NCBI GenBank assembly: GCA_963801105.1
Contig: CAWDDH010000003.1
Coordinates: 1,302,001 to 1,366,000 of the forward strand
DNA length: 64,000 bases
Source of the DNA: JAENVU01 sp963801105
Lineage (GTDB): Bacteria > Actinomycetota > Acidimicrobiia > IMCC26256 > JAENVU01
Reading direction: 5' to 3'
Position numbers and translations under genes: made by a program. Below the pieces are notes generated by a model that saw nothing but the letters and a program-made list of their open reading frames with translations, made no database searches and was not told the origin of the DNA. The stretch's first letter is position 1, and every line of letters begins with the position of its first letter. Below, piece by piece: positions 61,424 to 64,000 of the stretch.

Positions 61424-61456
61424 GCCCCGGGGCGGCCGGCGCCGGCGCGCCGGGGT
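61424..61456. terminator. GC-rich dyads after the acyl-CoA dehydrogenase
   Basis: gccccggggc (61424-61433) and gccggcgccggc (61435-61446) are perfect palindromes immediately after the true TAG, and a further ccgggg follows at about 61450. They could fold as a terminator separating the beta-oxidation operon from the acylase gene. No T-tract. Confidence 0.35.
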
Positions 61457-61477
61457 GGCACCGTTTCGCCCCGATAG

Positions 61478-61483
61478 TACGGT
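61478..61483 (+). promoter_or_regulatory. Possible -10 box (TACGGT) for the acylase gene
   Basis: TACGGT in the gap after the dyads lies 37 bases before ATG 61521. No clear -35 is seen. Confidence 0.3.
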
Positions 61484-61520
61484 TGGGTCGGAACCGGTGG
61501 TTGCCGTGGGGGGCCAGCAG

Positions 61521-64000
61521 ATGAAGCGTCACGTGGGGATGGGTCGGATCGTCGTCGCGCTGGTGGCGGTGATGCTGGTCGCCGTGGCGTGCCGCCCGCA
61601 CCCGAACGGCCACGGATACCCCCCGGCGCCCGACCGGGCCGGGTACATCCTCCCGCCCGGCAACTACGGCGGCCTGCCGACGACCGCCAACTCGCTCGAC
61701 CAGCTCCCGCTCTACGACGCGCTCACCCCGCTGCGCGGCCACGTGACCGACGCCGACATCGAGAAGTACTTCCTGCCGGAGAACTTCACACCGATCGGCA
61801 CCACGCACGAGGAGCCGACGGGCCGGCCCGGCACGAAGATCGTCTATGACGCGTACGGCGTGCCACACGTGACCGGCAAGACGCGCGCCGACATGGCCTT
61901 CGGTGCCGGATGGGTCACCGCCCGCGATCGGGGCCTGCTCCTGCAACTCGGTCGGGGACCGGCGCGCGTGGCAGTCGCCGACGTTCCCGGCATCAACGCG
62001 TTCGGGCTCGTCACGAGTGGCCAGAGCTTCGTGCCCAGCGCGGCGACCGAGCAGCTCGTGACCGACCAGGTGCAGCTCATCATCGACACGTACGGTGCCA
62101 AGGGTCGCGAGATGATCGCCGACATGCAGGCCGAGGCCGACGGCATCACCGCCTACTACCAGGCCCACAACATCGACCAGCCGCCGGCGACGGTCAACGA
62201 CGTGATCGCGGTGACCGCGTTCATCGGCTCGATCTTCGGCGCGGGTGGCGGCGCCGAGGCGTCGAACGCCGAGTTCCTCTCGAAGCTCCAGGCCGGGCTC
62301 GGTCCCGACACCGGGCGCAAGGCGTGGGAGGACGCCATGCTGTTCGACGATCCGGAGGCACCCACGACCATCCGTCAGCGCTTCGACTACGGCCCGCTGA
62401 CCGGTGGTCCCGTGACCGGCGCAGCCGTGATCGACGCCGGATCGGTCCGCTCGCTCGACCCTCGGGTGCCGGCATCGGTGTCCAGCCCGCCGGGGGCGAG
62501 CACCACGAGCACCGCCACGCTCGGAGCGTCGGCGCTGATGACCGCGGCGAGCACCACCTCCACCGCCGGGGACCCACCGACCTACCCCGCGGCCGGTCCG
62601 GTGCCCGAGCACCAGGCCTCGAACTTCCTCGTGGTGGACCCGAGCCGCTCCGCGACCGGCAACACCCTGGCGGTCATGGGGCCCCAGCTCGGCTACTACT
62701 ACCCAGAGATCGTCCAGCAGATCCATCTGACGGGCCCGGGGATCGACGCCCAGGGTGTGGGTGTCCCCGCCGCGATGATGTACCTCCTCATCGGGCGCAC
62801 CCACGACTACGCATGGAGCCTGACGTCGGCGAACCACGACGTCCGTGACGTCTTCGCCGAGCAGCTCTGCAACCCGGACGGCAGCGTGCCGAGCCTGGTC
62901 TCGGACCACTACCTGTTCGACGGCGTCTGCCGCCCGTTCGACACCTTCGACGCGGGCACGCTCAACGGCACGCCGATCCGCTACCCGGTGTCGGTGCACG
63001 GGCCGGTCATCGGCACGGCGACCTCCAACGGCGCACCCGTCGCGCTGGCGCGCAAGCGCTCCACGTTCGAGCGCGACGGGCTGAACCTGGGTGCGCTGAA
63101 GGACCTCACGGAGAACAAGGCGTCCACGCCCGAGAAGTTCTTCCAGGCCGCGAACCAGTTCGGGTTCACCTTCAACTGGGCCTACGCCTCGCACACCGCC
63201 ACGGCCTACTTCTCCTCCGGCCTGCTGCCCCGCCGCGCGCCCGGCCTGGACCGCCGGCTGCCGACGGTCGGCACCGGTGGGTACGAATGGCGGGGATTCC
63301 TCAGCCAGGACGAGCACCCGCACGCCCAGGCCGGCCCCGACGGCCTCCTCCTGAACTGGAACAACCAGTCCGCGCCGGGCTTCATGCACGGTGACGACGA
63401 TCCGTACGGCTCGGTGCACCGCGTGGAGCTGTTCGACCAGTACCCGCGGCGGGTCACGCTCGCGGACGACGTCAGCGTGATGAACCGTGCCGCCACCGAG
63501 GACGTCCGCTCACCCGTGTGGCCGGTCATCAGCCAGGTGCTGCACGGCGGACCGGCCCCGAGCGCGCTCGCGGCCAAGACCGTCGCGGTCCTCGACGACT
63601 GGGTCGCGCGGGACGCGCCGACGCTCGACGCCGACAACAGTGGTCAGTACGACGACGCCGGCCCCACCATCATGAGCGCCTTGTGGAATCCGGTCGCCGA
63701 CGCGGTCATGCGGCCCGTGTTCGGGGACCTCACCGGCGCCCTCGACCAGATCCGCGGTCTGGGCTCGCTCTCCGGCGAGTCCTACGTCGACAAGGACCTG
63801 CGCACCCTGCTGCACGATCCCGTGAAGGGCCCGTTCCATCTGCGCTACTGCGGCAACGGTTCGCTCGATGCGTGCCGGAGCTCGTTGTGGTCGGTGGTCG
63901 ACCAGGTCGCCGCGCAGCTCGCGGCGACCCAGGGTCCGGACCCCGCCCAGTGGCGGAGTTCGGCCCGACGGGTCGGGTTCACGCCGGGTCTGATCCCGGA
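61521..64000 (+). CDS. Penicillin acylase family lipoprotein (3' end beyond the window)
   Basis: At least 826 codons, open to the window end. A signal peptide with lipobox (LVAVAC, Cys at about 23) precedes the alpha-chain region (YDAYGVPHVTGKTRADMAFG, QAEADGITAYYQAHN). The Ntn nucleophile Ser lies at the new N-terminus expected after self-cleavage, in HQASNFLVVDPSRSATG. A Ser/Thr-rich linker (ASTTSTATLGASALMTAAST) precedes it. The beta chain has NWAYASHTATAYFSSG and GLLLNWNNQSAP. Such enzymes hydrolyse N-acyl bonds, including lactone quorum signals or acyl-amino acids. Probably surface-anchored. Confidence 0.9.
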   Translation, partial: MKRHVGMGRIVVALVAVMLVAVACRPHPNGHGYPPAPDRAGYILPPGNYGGLPTTANSLDQLPLYDALTPLRGHVTDADIEKYFLPENFTPIGTTHEEPTGRPGTKIVYDAYGVPHVTGKTRADMAFGAGWVTARDRGLLLQLGRGPARVAVADVPGINAFGLVTSGQSFVPSAATEQLVTDQVQLIIDTYGAKGREMIADMQAEADGITAYYQAHNIDQPPATVNDVIAVTAFIGSIFGAGGGAEASNAEFLSKLQAGLGPDTGRKAWEDAMLFDDPEAPTTIRQRFDYGPLTGGPVTGAAVIDAGSVRSLDPRVPASVSSPPGASTTSTATLGASALMTAASTTSTAGDPPTYPAAGPVPEHQASNFLVVDPSRSATGNTLAVMGPQLGYYYPEIVQQIHLTGPGIDAQGVGVPAAMMYLLIGRTHDYAWSLTSANHDVRDVFAEQLCNPDGSVPSLVSDHYLFDGVCRPFDTFDAGTLNGTPIRYPVSVHGPVIGTATSNGAPVALARKRSTFERDGLNLGALKDLTENKASTPEKFFQAANQFGFTFNWAYASHTATAYFSSGLLPRRAPGLDRRLPTVGTGGYEWRGFLSQDEHPHAQAGPDGLLLNWNNQSAPGFMHGDDDPYGSVHRVELFDQYPRRVTLADDVSVMNRAATEDVRSPVWPVISQVLHGGPAPSALAAKTVAVLDDWVARDAPTLDADNSGQYDDAGPTIMSALWNPVADAVMRPVFGDLTGALDQIRGLGSLSGESYVDKDLRTLLHDPVKGPFHLRYCGNGSLDACRSSLWSVVDQVAAQLAATQGPDPAQWRSSARRVGFTPGLIP

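Noticed and set aside
61406..61524. Extended C-terminus of the last acyl-CoA dehydrogenase
   Set aside because: The extra ~40 residues are Gly/Arg-rich and come from the GC-rich dyads after the true stop. The family ending VLDA-stop appears when one base is removed.
1..64000. tRNA, rRNA, CRISPR arrays, insertion sequences or prophage
   Set aside because: No repeat-spacer arrays, transposase-like proteins, integrase or cloverleaf-like sequences were noticed; gaps between genes are too short for most of these.

Overview
The window is very G+C-rich, densely packed DNA with almost no non-coding space, strong G/C preference at third codon positions, frequent GTG starts and many 4-base ATGA/TGATG gene overlaps. 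Gene content (stand-alone B12-binding mutase domain, several CaiB-type CoA transferases, acyl-CoA dehydrogenases, MaoC hydratases, P450/ferredoxin, F420-era style nitroreductase and flavin enzymes, Tat/lipoprotein-exported hydrolases) points to an actinobacterium, most likely an uncultured Acidimicrobiia-like lineage. That placement is an inference from gene content, not a phylogeny. No rRNA, tRNA, CRISPR array, phage or insertion sequence was seen.

Layout. 0-13 kb is a housekeeping block: pcrA helicase, B12-binding methylmalonyl-CoA mutase domain, sucCD, purN-purH-folD, icd, a J-domain protein, mdh and ogt. 13-16.4 kb holds an alpha/beta hydrolase and an unrecognised group built around a free-standing phosphohistidine (PEP-utiliser) domain. 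16.3-21 kb is a glycerol/ether-lipid operon (glycerol kinase, alkyl-DHAP-synthase-like flavoprotein, glpD). 21-26.5 kb is a minus-strand operon with an acyl-CoA ligase, a NYN-type RNase with a long basic tail, a rhodanese and a CaiB transferase. 26.6-35 kb contains small VOC/SnoaL/YjbR proteins, a nitroreductase, a Baeyer-Villiger-type monooxygenase, a BNR-repeat protein with a MoaD/ThiS-like partner, an enoyl-CoA hydratase and a GH5 lipoprotein. 35-45 kb has a PAP2 protein, PhyH oxygenase, two amidohydrolases, an acyl-CoA dehydrogenase, an esterase, P450 plus ferredoxin, and a CoA-disulfide-reductase-like flavoprotein. 45-51 kb has an ABC exporter, small hypotheticals, a DUF4389 protein and an amidase. 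51-61.4 kb is a PLC-type phosphoesterase followed by a beta-oxidation cluster (thiolase, HMG-CoA-synthase-like/OB fusion, two CaiB proteins, two acyl-CoA dehydrogenases, two hot-dog hydratases). The window ends inside a penicillin-acylase-family lipoprotein gene.

Two window-wide signals deserve attention. First, six genes (sucC, a CaiB gene, an acyl-CoA ligase, a nitroreductase, an ABC permease and an acyl-CoA dehydrogenase) are each interrupted by one net +1 frameshift. In every case the repaired length is a multiple of three plus one, so single-base insertions in the assembly are the simplest explanation. Second, at least sixteen genes have a TAnnnT -10 box only 6-10 bases before the start codon, implying widespread (near-)leaderless transcription; two acyl-CoA/amidohydrolase genes instead have a CTGACG...CGTCAG palindrome lying on the -10 region, a likely repressor site.
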